Below are positions 23,520-35,904 of a stretch of 64,000 nt of DNA, piece by piece (position 1 is the first letter of the stretch; every line of letters starts with the position of its first letter). Made by a program: the position numbers and the translations under genes. Source of the DNA: Ptiloglossa arizonensis (Eukaryota; Arthropoda; Insecta; Hymenoptera; Colletidae); contig NW_027478535.1 of NCBI RefSeq assembly GCF_051014685.1, positions 124,001 to 188,000 on the forward strand. Reading direction: 5' to 3'. Under the pieces are notes generated by a model. The model was not told the DNA's origin, made no database searches, and worked only from the letters and a program-made list of their open reading frames with translations.

Positions 23520-26500
23520 TTCCTTAACATCAAACTCCCATATCTCGCGAACGGATAGACGAACTCGAAAAATACCTGTTGCATCTGAATGTAGAAACTC
23601 GCCCCATTACAACGGTATGTGTACTTTTCCCCTAGGCCAATGTAGTTATTGGTTTCGAGTATCAGACTTGCGAAGATTTTGATGGTTTCTCAACCATTCC
23701 TCAGTTTCAAACTCGCATATCTCGCGAACGGATTGACGAACTCGAGAAATTCCTGTTGCATCTGAAAGTAGAAACTCGCCCGATTACAAGGGTATTTGTA
23801 TTTTTCCCCTAGGCCATTGTAGTTATTGTTTTCGAGTATCAGTCTTGCGAAAATTTTGATGTTTTCTCAACCATTCCTTAACTTCAAACTCCCATATCTC
23901 GCGAACGGATTGACGAACTCGAGCAATTCCTATTGCATCTGAAAGTAGAAACTCGCCCGATTACAATGGTGTGTGTACTTTTCCCCTAGGCCATTGTAGT
24001 TATTGGATTAGAGTATCAGACTTGCGAAAATTTTGATTGATTCTCAACCATTCCTTAACTTCAAACTCCCATATCTCGCGAACGGATTGAGGAAATCGAG
24101 AAATTTCTGTTGCATCTGAAAGTAGAAACTCGCCCCATTACAACGGTATGTGTACTTTTCCCCTAGGCCATTCCAGTTATTGGTTTCGAGTATCAGATTT
24201 GCGAAAATTTTGATGGTTTCTCAACCATTGCTTAACTTCAAACTCCCATATCTCGCGAACGGATTGACGAACTCGAGAAATTCCTGTTGCATCTGAAAGC
24301 AGAAACTCGCCCCATTACAACGGTATGTGTACTTTTCCCCTAGGCCAATGTAGTTATTGGTTTCGAGTATCAGACTTGCGAAGATTTTGATGGTTTCTCA
24401 ACCATTCCTCAGTTTCAAACTCGCATATCTCGCGAACGGATTGACGAACTCGAGAAATTCCTGTTGCATCTGAAAGTAGAAACTCGCCCGATTACAACGG
24501 TATGTGTATTTTTCCCCTTGGCCATTGTAGTTATTGGTTTGGAGTATCAGACTTGCGAAAATTTTGATGGTTTCTCAACCATACCTTAACTTCAAACTCC
24601 CATATCTCGCGAACGGATTGACGAACTCGAGAAACTTCTGTTGAATTGGAAAGCAGAAATTCGCCCGATTACAACAGTATTTGTATTTTTCACCTAGGCC
24701 ATTGTAGTTATTGGTTTCGAGTATCAGATTTGCGAAAATTTTGATATTTTCTCAGCCATTGCTTAACTTCAAACTCCCATATCTCGCGAACGGATTGACG
24801 AACTCGAGAAATTCCTGTTGCATCTGAAAGTAGGAACTCGCCCGATTACATTGGTGTGTGTACTTCTCCCCTAGGCCATTCCAGTTATTGGTTTCGAGTA
24901 TCAGATTTGCGAAAATTTTGAGGGTTCCTCAACCATTCCTTAACTTCAAACTCCCATATCTCGCGAACGGATTGACGAACTCGAGAAATTCCTGTTGCAT
25001 CTGACAGCAGAAACTCGCCCGACTACAACGGTATGTGTATTTTTGCCCTAGGCCATGGTAGTTATTGGTTTCGAGTATCAGACTTGGGAAAATTTTGATG
25101 GTTTCTCAACCATTCTTTAAATTCAAACTCCCATATCTCGCGAACTGATTGACGGACTCGAGAAATTCCCGTTGCATCTGAAAGTAGAAACTCGCCCGAT
25201 TACAATGGTGTGTGTACTTTTCTCGTAGGCCATTCCAGTTATTGGTTTCGAGTATCAGACTTGCGAAAATTTTGATGGTTTCTCAACCATTTCTTAACTC
25301 CAAACCCCGATATTTCGCGAACGAATTGACGAATCCGAAAAACTTCTGATGCATCTGAAAGTGGAAACTCTCCCAGTTACAATGGTATGTGCATTTTTCC
25401 CTTAGGCCATTCCAGTTATTGGTTTCGAGTATCAGACTTGCGAAAATTTTGAAGGTTTCTCAACCATTCCTTCACTTCAAACTCCTATATCCCACGAACG
25501 GAATTGAGGAAATCGAGCAATTCCTGTTGCATCTGAAAGTAGAAGCAAGCCCGATTACAATAGTGTGTGTACTCTTCTCCTAGGCCATTGTAGTTATTGG
25601 TTTCGAGTATGAGACTTGCGAAATTTTGATGGTATCTCAACCATTCCTTATCTTCAAACTCCCATATCTCGCGAACGGATTGACGAACTCGAGAAATTCC
25701 GGTTGCATCTGAAAGTAGAAACTCGCCCGATTACAACGGTATGTGTATTTTTCCCCTTGGCCATTGTACTTATTGGTTTCGAGTATCAGACTTGCGAAAA
25801 TTTTGATGGTTTCTCAACCATTCCTTAACTTCAAACTCCCATATCTCGCGAACGGATTGACGAACTCGAGAAACTTCTGTTGAATTTGAAAGCAGAAATT
25901 CGCCCGATTACAACAGTATTTGTATTTTTCACCTAGGCCATTGTAGTTATTGGTTTCGAGTATCAGATTTGCGAAAATTTTGATATTTTCTCAGCCATTG
26001 CTTAACTTCAAACTCCCATATCTCGCGAACGGATTGACGAACTCGAGAAATTCCTGTTGCATCTGAAAGTAGGAACTCGCCCGATTACATTGGTGTGTGT
26101 ACTTCTCCCCTAGGCCATTCCAGTTATTGGTTTCGAGTATCAGATTTGCGAAAATTTTGAGGGTTCCTCAACCATTCCTTAACTTCAAACTCCCATATCT
26201 CGCGAACGGATTGACGAACTCGAGAAATTCCTGTTGCATCTGACAGCAGAAACTCCCCCGACTACAACGGTATGTGTATTTTTGCCCTAGGCCATGGTAG
26301 TTATTGGTTTCGAGTATCAGAGTTGCGAAAATTTTGAGGGTTCCTCAACCATTCCTTAACTTCAAACTCCCATATCTCGCGAACGGATTGACGAACTCGA
26401 GAAATTCCTGTTGCATCTGACAGCAGAAACTCGCCCGACTACAACGGTATGTGTATTTTTGCCCTAGGCCATGGTAGTTATTGGTTTCGAGTATCAGACT

Positions 26501-26882
26501 TGGGAAAATTTTGATGGTTTCTCAACCATTCTTTAAATTCAAACTCCCATATCTCGCGAACTGATTGACGGACTCGAGAAATTCCCGTTGCATCTGAAAG
26601 TAGAAACTCGCCCGATTACAATGGTGTGTGTACTTTTCTCGTAGGCCATTCCAGTTATTGGTTTCGAGTATCAGACTTGCGAAAATTTTGATGGTTTCTC
26701 AACCATTTCTTAACTCCAAACCCCGATATTTCGCGAACGAATTGACGAATCCGAAAAACTTCTGATGCATCTGAAAGTGGAAACTCTCCCAGTTACAATG
26801 GTATGTGCATTTTTCCCTTAGGCCATTCCAGTTATTGGTTTCGAGTATCAGACTTGCGAAAATTTTGAAGGTTTCTCAACCA
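23520..26882 (+). repeat. HOR family Y, copy Y1 (19 monomers, 3,363 bp)
   Basis: Y1 is exactly 19 x 177 bp. It starts with the TTAACATCAAACTCC / GGATAGACGAACTCG / AAATACCTG monomer and contains GAAGATTTTGATGG with CATTCCTCAGTTTC, GGATTAGAGTATCAG, AGAAACTTCTGTTGAATT, GATATTTTCTCAGCC and GAGGGTTCCTCAACC monomers. The last eight monomers (25,467-26,882) form the nested unit Z. Y2 follows immediately in the same order with very few substitutions, for example TTGAATTGG near 24,651 against TTGAATTTG in Y2. Confidence 0.92.
25467..26882 (+). repeat. Nested 8-monomer unit Z, copy 1 (1,416 bp)
   Basis: Exactly 8 x 177 bp, the terminal part of Y1. It starts with CTTCACTTCAAACTCC / ATATCCCACGAACGG / GAATTGAGG, then CTTATCTTCAAACTCC, AGAAACTTCTG and GATATTTTCTCAGCC. 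Two GAGGGTTCCTC monomers follow, then GACTTGGGAAAATTTTG and a divergent ACCCCGATATTTCGCG monomer. Its last monomers resemble those just upstream of it (about 24,730-25,466), so Z is itself derived from a local 7-8-monomer tandem duplication. Confidence 0.9.
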
Positions 26883-29800
26883 TTCCTTAACATCAAACTC
26901 CCATATCTCGCGAACGGATAGACGAACTCGAAAAATACCTGTTGCATCTGAATGTAGAAACTCGCCCCATTACAACGGTATGTGTACTTTTCCCCTAGGC
27001 CAATGTAGTTATTGGTTTCGAGTATCAGACTTGCGAAGATTTTGATGGTTTCTCAACCATTCCTCAGTTTCAAACTCGCATATCTCGCGAACGGATTGAC
27101 GAACTCGAGAAATTCCTGTTGCATCTGAAAGTAGAAACTCGCCCGATTACAAGGGTATTTGTATTTTTCCCCTAGGCCATTGTAGTTATTGTTTTCGAGT
27201 ATCAGTCTTGCGAAAATTTTGATGTTTTCTCAACCATTCCTTAACTTCAAACTCCCATATCTCGCGAACGGATTGACGAACTCGAGCAATTCCTATTGCA
27301 TCTGAAAGTAGAAACTCGCCCGATTACAATGGTGTGTGTACTTTTCCCCTAGGCCATTGTAGTTATTGGATTAGAGTATCAGACTTGCGAAAATTTTGAT
27401 TGATTCTCAACCATTCCTTAACTTCAAACTCCCATATCTCGCGAACGGATTGAGGAAATCGAGAAATTTCTGTTGCATCTGAAAGTAGAAACTCGCCCCA
27501 TTACAACGGTATGTGTACTTTTCCCCTAGGCCATTCCAGTTATTGGTTTCGAGTATCAGATTTGCGAAAATTTTGATGGTTTCTCAACCATTGCTTAACT
27601 TCAAACTCCCATATCTCGCGAACGGATTGACGAACTCGAGAAATTCCTGTTGCATCTGAAAGCAGAAACTCGCCCCATTACAACGGTATGTGTACTTTTC
27701 CCCTAGGCCAATGTAGTTATTGGTTTCGAGTATCAGACTTGCGAAGATTTTGATGGTTTCTCAACCATTCCTCAGTTTCAAACTCGCATATCTCGCGAAC
27801 GGATTGACGAACTCGAGAAATTCCTGTTGCATCTGAAAGTAGAAACTCGCCCGATTACAACGGTATGTGTATTTTTCCCCTTGGCCATTGTAGTTATTGG
27901 TTTGGAGTATCAGACTTGCGAAAATTTTGATGGTTTCTCAACCATACCTTAACTTCAAACTCCCATATCTCGCGAACGGATTGACGAACTCGAGAAACTT
28001 CTGTTGAATTTGAAAGCAGAAATTCGCCCGATTACAACAGTATTTGTATTTTTCACCTAGGCCATTGTAGTTATTGGTTTCGAGTATCAGATTTGCGAAA
28101 ATTTTGATATTTTCTCAGCCATTGCTTAACTTCAAACTCCCATATCTCGCGAACGGATTGACGAACTCGAGAAATTCCTGTTGCATCTGAAAGTAGGAAC
28201 TCGCCCGATTACATTGGTGTGTGTACTTCTCCCCTAGGCCATTCCAGTTATTGGTTTCGAGTATCAGATTTGCGAAAATTTTGAGGGTTCCTCAACCATT
28301 CCTTAACTTCAAACTCCCATATCTCGCGAACGGATTGACGAACTCGAGAAATTCCTGTTGCATCTGACAGCAGAAACTCCCCCGACTACAACGGTATGTG
28401 TATTTTTGCCCTAGGCCATGGTAGTTATTGGTTTCGAGTATCAGAGTTGCGAAAATTTTGAGGGTTCCTCAACCATTCCTTAACTTCAAACTCCCATATC
28501 TCGCGAACGGATTGACGAACTCGAGAAATTCCTGTTGCATCTGACAGCAGAAACTCGCCCGACTACAACGGTATGTGTATTTTTGCCCTAGGCCATGGTA
28601 GTTATTGGTTTCGAGTATCAGACTTGGGAAAATTTTGATGGTTTCTCAACCATTCTTTAAATTCAAACTCCCATATCTCGCGAACTGATTGACGGACTCG
28701 AGAAATTCCCGTTGCATCTGAAAGTAGAAACTCGCCCGATTACAATGGTGTGTGTACTTTTCTCGTAGGCCATTCCAGTTATTGGTTTCGAGTATCAGAC
28801 TTGCGAAAATTTTGATGGTTTCTCAACCATTTCTTAACTCCAAACCCCGATATTTCGCGAACGAATTGACGAATCCGAAAAACTTCTGATGCATCTGAAA
28901 GTGGAAACTCTCCCAGTTACAATGGTATGTGCATTTTTCCCTTAGGCCATTCCAGTTATTGGTTTCGAGTATCAGACTTGCGAAAATTTTGAAGGTTTCT
29001 CAACCATTCCTTCACTTCAAACTCCTATATCCCACGAACGGAATTGAGGAAATCGAGCAATTCCTGTTGCATCTGAAAGTAGAAGCAAGCCCGATTACAA
29101 TAGTGTGTGTACTCTTCTCCTAGGCCATTGTAGTTATTGGTTTCGAGTATGAGACTTGCGAAATTTTGATGGTATCTCAACCATTCCTTATCTTCAAACT
29201 CCCATATCTCGCGAACGGATTGACGAACTCGAGAAATTCCGGTTGCATCTGAAAGTAGAAACTCGCCCGATTACAACGGTATGTGTATTTTTCCCCTTGG
29301 CCATTGTACTTATTGGTTTCGAGTATCAGACTTGCGAAAATTTTGATGGTTTCTCAACCATTCCTTAACTTCAAACTCCCATATCTCGCGAACGGATTGA
29401 CGAACTCGAGAAACTTCTGTTGAATTTGAAAGCAGAAATTCGCCCGATTACAACAGTATTTGTATTTTTCACCTAGGCCATTGTAGTTATTGGTTTCGAG
29501 TATCAGATTTGCGAAAATTTTGATATTTTCTCAGCCATTGCTTAACTTCAAACTCCCATATCTCGCGAACGGATTGACGAACTCGAGAAATTCCTGTTGC
29601 ATCTGAAAGTAGGAACTCGCCCGATTACATTGGTGTGTGTACTTCTCCCCTAGGCCATTCCAGTTATTGGTTTCGAGTATCAGATTTGCGAAAATTTTGA
29701 GGGTTCCTCAACCATTCCTTAACTTCAAACTCCCATATCTCGCGAACGGATTGACGAACTCGAGAAATTCCTGTTGCATCTGACAGCAGAAACTCCCCCG

Positions 29801-30422
29801 ACTACAACGGTATGTGTATTTTTGCCCTAGGCCATGGTAGTTATTGGTTTCGAGTATCAGAGTTGCGAAAATTTTGAGGGTTCCTCAACCATTCCTTAAC
29901 TTCAAACTCCCATATCTCGCGAACGGATTGACGAACTCGAGAAATTCCTGTTGCATCTGACAGCAGAAACTCGCCCGACTACAACGGTATGTGTATTTTT
30001 GCCCTAGGCCATGGTAGTTATTGGTTTCGAGTATCAGACTTGGGAAAATTTTGATGGTTTCTCAACCATTCTTTAAATTCAAACTCCCATATCTCGCGAA
30101 CTGATTGACGGACTCGAGAAATTCCCGTTGCATCTGAAAGTAGAAACTCGCCCGATTACAATGGTGTGTGTACTTTTCTCGTAGGCCATTCCAGTTATTG
30201 GTTTCGAGTATCAGACTTGCGAAAATTTTGATGGTTTCTCAACCATTTCTTAACTCCAAACCCCGATATTTCGCGAACGAATTGTCGAATCCGAAAAACT
30301 TCTGATGCATCTGAAAGTGGAAACTCTCCCAGTTACAATGGTATGTGCATTTTTCCCTTAGGCCATTCCAGTTATTGGTTTCGAGTATCAGACTTGCGAA
30401 AATTTTGAAGGTTTCTCAACCA
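26883..30422 (+). repeat. HOR family Y, copy Y2 (20 monomers, 3,540 bp)
   Basis: Y2 is exactly 20 x 177 bp. It matches Y1 at +3,363 bp up to about 28,430, then has one extra monomer. There the GAGGGTTCCTC monomer is doubled, the second entered through CAGAGTTGCG near 28,441, and the offset becomes 3,540 bp. The same doubling is present in both copies of unit Z, so the extra monomer was probably acquired by exchange with Z. Y2 ends with Z copy 2 and is followed by a third, partial Z. Confidence 0.92.
29007..30422 (+). repeat. Nested 8-monomer unit Z, copy 2 (1,416 bp)
   Basis: Matches copy 1 at +3,540 bp. One visible difference is GAATTGTCGAATCCG near 30,279 where copy 1 has GAATTGACGAATCCG. 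It is followed directly by a third, truncated Z. Confidence 0.9.
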
Positions 30423-31307
30423 TTCCTTCACTTCAAACTCCTATATCCCACGAACGGAATTGAGGAAATCGAGCAATTCCTGTTGCATCTGAAAGTAGAA
30501 GCAAGCCCGATTACAATAGTGTGTGTACTCTTCTCCTAGGCCATTGTAGTTATTGGTTTCGAGTATGAGACTTGCGAAATTTTGATGGTATCTCAACCAT
30601 TCCTTATCTTCAAACTCCCATATCTCGCGAACGGATTGACGAACTCGAGAAATTCCGGTTGCATCTGAAAGTAGAAACTCGCCCGATTACAACGGTATGT
30701 GTATTTTTCCCCTTGGCCATTGTACTTATTGGTTTCGAGTATCAGACTTGCGAAAATTTTGATGGTTTCTCAACCATTCCTTAACTTCAAACTCCCATAT
30801 CTCGCGAACGGATTGACGAACTCGAGAAATTCCTATGGCATCTGGAGGCAGAAACTCGCCCGATTACAATGGTGTGTGTACTTTTCCCCTAGGCCATTCC
30901 AGTTATTGGTTTCGAGTATCAGACTTGCGAAAATTTTAATGGACTCTCAACCATTCCTTAACTTCAAACTCCCATATCTCGCGAACGGATTGAGGAAATC
31001 GAGATATTCCTGTTGCATCTGAAAGCAGAAACACGACCGATTACAACGGTATGTGTATTTTTCCCCTTGGCCATTGTACTTATTGGTTTCGAGTATCAGA
31101 CTCGCGTAAATTTTTATGGTTTCTCAACCATTCCTTAACTTCAAATTCCCATATCTCGCGAACGGATTGAGGATATCGAGAAATTCCTGTTGCATCTGAA
31201 AGTAGAAACTCGCCCGATTACAACGGTGTGTGTATTTTTCCCCTTGGCCATTGTACTTATTGGTTTCGAGTATCAGACTTGCGAAAATTTTGATGGTTTC
31301 TCAACCA
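30423..31307 (+). repeat. Truncated Z copy 3 and five-monomer transition to X3
   Basis: From 30,423 to about 30,829 the sequence repeats the start of Z. It then switches inside a monomer to CCTATGGCATCTGGAGGCAG, so the break lies near phase 55-60 rather than at a monomer edge. The remaining monomers carry GGACTCTC, GAGATATTCC, AAACACGACCG and GAGGATATCGAG before family X resumes at 31,308. I see no foreign sequence at the switch. Confidence 0.85.
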
Positions 31308-33604
31308 TTCCTTAACATCATACTCCCATATCTAGCAAACGGATTGATGACCTCGAGTAATTCCTGACGCATCTAAAAGAAGAAACTCGCCCGATTAGAA
31401 CGGTATGTGTATTTTTCACCTAGGCCACCGTAGTTATTTGTTTCGAGTATCAGACTTGCGAAAATTTTGATGGTTTCTCAACCATTCCTTAAATTCAAAC
31501 GCCCATATCTCGCGAACGGATTGTCGGTCTCGAGAAATTCCAGCTGCATCTGAAAGTAGAAACTCTCCCGATTACAACGGTATGTGTATTTTTCCGCTAG
31601 GCCATTGTAGTTATTTGTTTCGAGTATCAGACTTGCGAAAATTTTGATGGTTTCTCAACCATTCCATAACTTCAAACTCCCACATCTCGCGAACGGATAG
31701 GCGAACTCGAGAAATTCCAGTTGCTTCTGAAAGTAGAAACTCGCCCAATCACAGTGGTGTGTGTACTTTCCCCCTAGGTCATTCCGGTTATTGGTTTCTG
31801 GTATCAGACTTTCGAAAATTTTGAAGCTTTCTCAACCATCTCTTAACTCCAATCTCGGATATTTCGCGAACGGATTGTCGAATCCGAAAAATTTCTGTTG
31901 CATCTGAAAGTAGAAGCTCGCCCGATTACAATGGTGTGTGTACTTTTCCCCTAGGCCATTCCGCTCATTCGTTTCTAGCATCAGACTTGCGAAAATTTTG
32001 ATGGTTTCTCAACCATTCCTTAACTTCAAACTCCCATATCTCGCGAACGGATAGGCGAAATCGAGAAATTCCTGTTGCATCTGAAAGTTGTAACTCGCCC
32101 GATGACAATGGTGTGTGTACGTTCCCCCTGGGCCATTTCAGTTATTGGTTTCGAGTATCAGACTTGCGAAAATTTTGATGGTTTCGCCACCATTCCTTAA
32201 CTTCAAACTCCCATATCTCGCGAACGGATTGACGAACTCGAGAAATTCCTGACGCGTCTGAAAGCAGAAACTCGCCCGATTACAATTGTGTGTGTATTTT
32301 TCCCCCAGGCCATGGTAGTTATTGGTTACGAGTATCAGACTTGCGAAAATTTTGATCGTTTCTCAACCATTACTTAACTTCAAACTCCCATATCTCGCGA
32401 ACGGATTGACCAACTCGAGAAATTCCTTTTGCATCTGAAAGCCGAAACTCGCCCGATTACAACGGTACGTGTATATTTGCCCAAGGCAATAGTAGTTATT
32501 GGATTCGAGTATCAGACTTGCGAAAATTTTGATGGTTTCTAAACCATTCCTTAACTTCAAACTCTCATATCTCGCGAACGGATTGACGAACTCGAGAAAT
32601 TCCTGCTGCATCTGAAAGCAGAAACTCGCCCGATTACATCGGTATGTGTATTTTTGCCCTAGGCCATAGTAGTTATTGGTTTCGAGTATCAGACTTGCGA
32701 AAGTTTTGATGGTTTATCAACCATTCCCTAACTTCAAACTCCCATATCTCGCGAACGGATATACGAACTCGGAAATTCCTGTTGCATCTGAAAGCAGAAA
32801 CTCGCCCGATTACAACGGTATGTGTATTTTTCCCCTAGGCCATTGTAGTTATTGGTTTCGACTATCAGACTAGCGAAAATTTTGAAGGTTTCTCAACCAT
32901 TCCTTAACATCAAACTCCCATATCTCGCGAACGGATAGACGAACTCGAAAAATACCTGTTGCATCTGAAAGTAGAAACTCGCCCGATTACAATGGTGTGT
33001 ACTTTTCCCCTAGGCCATTCCAGTTATTAGTTTCGAGTATCAGACCTGCGAAAATTTTGATGGTTTCTCAACCATTCCTTAACATCAAACTCCCATATCT
33101 CGCGAACGGATTGACGAACTCCAGAAATTCCTGTTGCATCTGAAAGCAGAAACTCGCCCCATTACAACGGTATGTGTACTTTTCCCCTAGGCCAATGTAG
33201 TTATTGGTTTCGAGTATCAGACTTGCGAAGATTTTGATGGTTTCTCAACCATTCCTCAGTTTCAAACTCGCATATCTCGCGAACGGATTGACGAACTCGA
33301 CAAATTCCTGTTGCATCTGAAAGTAGAAACTCGCCCGATTACAAGGGTATTTGTATTTTCCCCTAGGCCATTGTAGTTATTGGTTTCGAGTATCAGTCTT
33401 GCGAAAATTTTCATGGTTTCTCATCCATTCCTTAACTTCAAACTCCCATATCTCGCGGACGGATTGACGAACTGGAAAAATTCCTGTTGCATGTGAAAGT
33501 AAAATTTCGCCCGATTACATTGGTAGGTGTACTTTTTACCTATGCCATTGTAGTTATTGGTTTCGAGTATCAGACTTGCGAAAATTTTGATGTTTTCTCA
33601 ACCA
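31308..33604 (+). repeat. HOR family X, copy X3 (13 monomers)
   Basis: Matches 18,392-20,688 of X2 at a constant offset of 12,916 bp (73 monomers minus 5 bp), including the extra AAGGCAATAG monomer and the 2 bp deletion GTGTGTACTTTT near 32,996. Small differences such as GAAGCTTTCTC near 31,824 (GAAGGTTTCTC in X2) show the copies are separate. It continues into the GAGCAATTCCTATTG monomers as X2 does. Confidence 0.9.
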
Positions 33605-34370
33605 TTCCTTAACTTCAAACTCCCATATCTCGCGAACGGATTGACGAACTCGAGCAATTCCTATTGCATCTGAAAGTAGAAACTCGCCCGATTACAATGG
33701 TGTGTGTACTTTTCCCCTAGGCCATTGTAGTTATTGGATTAGAGTATCAGACTTGCGAAAATTTTGATTGATTCTCAACCATTCCTTAACTTCAAACTCC
33801 CATATCTCGCGAACGGATTGAGGAAATCGAGAAATTTCTGTTGCATCTGAAAGTAGAAACTCGCCCGATTACAAGGGTATTTGTATTTTCCCCTAGGCCA
33901 TTGTAGTTATTGGTTTCGAGTATCAGTCTTGCGAAAATTTTCATGGTTTCTCATCCATTCCTTAACTTCAAACTCCCATATCTCGCGGACGGATTGACGA
34001 ACTGGAAAAATTCCTGTTGCATGTGAAAGTAAAATTTCGCCCGATTACATTGGTAGGTGTACTTTTTACCTATGCCATTGTAGTTATTGGTTTCGAGTAT
34101 CAGACTTGCGAAAATTTTGATGTTTTCTCAACCATTCCTTAACTTCAAACTCCCATATCTCGCGAACGGATTGACGAACTCGAGCAATTCCTATTGCATC
34201 TGAAAGTAGAAACTCGCCCGATTACAATGGTGTGTGTACTTTTCCCCTAGGCCATTGTAGTTATTGGATTAGAGTATCAGACTTGCGAAAATTTTGATTG
34301 ATTCTCAACCATTCCTTAACTTCAAACTCCCATATCTCGCGAACGGATTGAGGAAATCGAGAAATTTCTG
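33311..34370 (+). repeat. 530 bp (3-monomer) tandem duplication
   Basis: 33,311-33,840 and 33,841-34,370 appear identical over almost their whole length. Marks in each are ACAAGGGTATTTGTATTTTC, GTATCAGTCTTGCG, CTCATCCATTCC, GCGGACGG with GAACTGGAAAAATTCC, TTTTTACCTATGCC, GAGCAATTCCTATTG and GGATTAGAGTATC. The period is 3 x 177 minus 1. Upstream X2 has only one copy of this trio, so the event post-dates the X2/X3 split. Confidence 0.93.
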
Positions 34371-34488
34371 TTGCATCTGAAAGTAGAAACTCGCCCCATT
34401 ACAACGGTATGTGTACTTTTCCCCTAGGCCATTCCAGTTATTGGTTTCGAGTATCAGATTTGCGAAAATTTTGATGGTTTCTCAACCA

Positions 34489-35904
34489 TTGCTTAACTTC
34501 AAACTCCCATATCTCGCGAACGGATTGACGAACTCGAGAAATTCCTGACGCATCTGAAAGCAAAAACTCGCCCGATTACAACGGTATGTGTATTTTTCCC
34601 CTAGGCCACTGTAGTTATTGGTTTCGAGTATCAGACTTGCGAAAATTTTGATGGTTTCTCAACCATTCCTTAACATCATACTCCCATATCTAGCAAACGG
34701 ATTGATGACCTCGAGTAATTCCTGACGCATCTAAAAGAAGAAACTCGCCCGATTAGAACGGTATGTGTATTTTTCACCTAGGCCACCGTAGTTATTTGTT
34801 TCGAGTATCAGACTTGCGAAAATTTTGATGGTTTCTCAACCATTCCTTAAATTCAAACGCCCATATCTCGCGAACGGATTGTCGGTCTCGAGAAATTCCA
34901 GCTGCATCTGAAAGTAGAAACTCTCCCGATTACAACGGTATGTGTATTTTTCCGCTAGGCCATTGTAGTTATTTGTTTCGAGTATCAGACTTGCGAAAAT
35001 TTTGATGGTTTCTCAACCATTCCATAACTTCAAACTCCCACATCTCGCGAACGGATAGGCGAACTCGAGAAATTCCAGTTGCTTCTGAAAGTAGAAACTC
35101 GCCCAATCACAGTGGTGTGTGTACTTTCCCCCTAGGTCATTCCGGTTATTGGTTTCTGGTATCAGACTTTCGAAAATTTTGAAGGTTTCTCAACCATCTC
35201 TTAACTCCAATCTCGGATATTTCGCGAACGGATTGTCGAATCCGAAAAATTTCTGTTGCATCTGAAAGTAGAAGCTCGCCCGATTACAATGGTGTGTGTA
35301 CTTTTCCCCTAGGCCATTCCGCTCATTCGTTTCTAGCATCAGACTTGCGAAAATTTTGATGGTTTCTCAACCATTCCTTAACTTCAAACTCCCATATCTC
35401 GCGAACGGATAGGCGAAATCGAGAAATTCCTGTTGCATCTGAAAGTTGTAACTCGCCCGATGACAATGGTGTGTGTACGTTCCCCCTGGGCCATTTCAGT
35501 TATTGGTTTCGAGTATCAGACTTGCGAAAATTTTGATGGTTTCGCCACCATTCCTTAACTTCAAACTCCCATATCTCGCGAACGGATTGACGAACTCGAG
35601 AAATTCCTGACGCGTCTGAAAGCAGAAACTCGCCCGATTACAATTGTGTGTGTATTTTTCCCCCAGGCCATGGTAGTTATTGGTTACGAGTATCAGACTT
35701 GCGAAAATTTTGATCGTTTCTCAACCATTACTTAACTTCAAACTCCCATATCTCGCGAACGGATTGACCAACTCGAGAAATTCCTTTTGCATCTGAAAGC
35801 CGAAACTCGCCCGATTACAACGGTACGTGTATATTTGCCCAAGGCAATAGTAGTTATTGGATTCGAGTATCAGACTTGCGAAAATTTTGATGGTTTCTCA
35901 ACCA
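34489..35904 (+). repeat. HOR family X, copy X4 (first 8 monomers, 1,416 bp)
   Basis: Matches the first eight monomers of X2 (18,215-19,630) at an offset of 16,274 bp, and X3 at 3,358 bp, with its CTTAACATCA at 34,669. After the AAGGCAATAG monomer it stops, and a new copy of its first monomer (TGCTTAAC, TGACGC, AAAGCAAAAACTCG) starts at 35,905. That fifth start lasts about 140 bp before domain 4 begins. Confidence 0.9.

Noticed and set aside
30699..31022. 107-codon plus-strand frame
   Set aside because: It spans about two satellite monomers in the frame that usually ends at the TGA of CATCTGAAAG. Local variants and small indels remove the stop. The content is satellite only.
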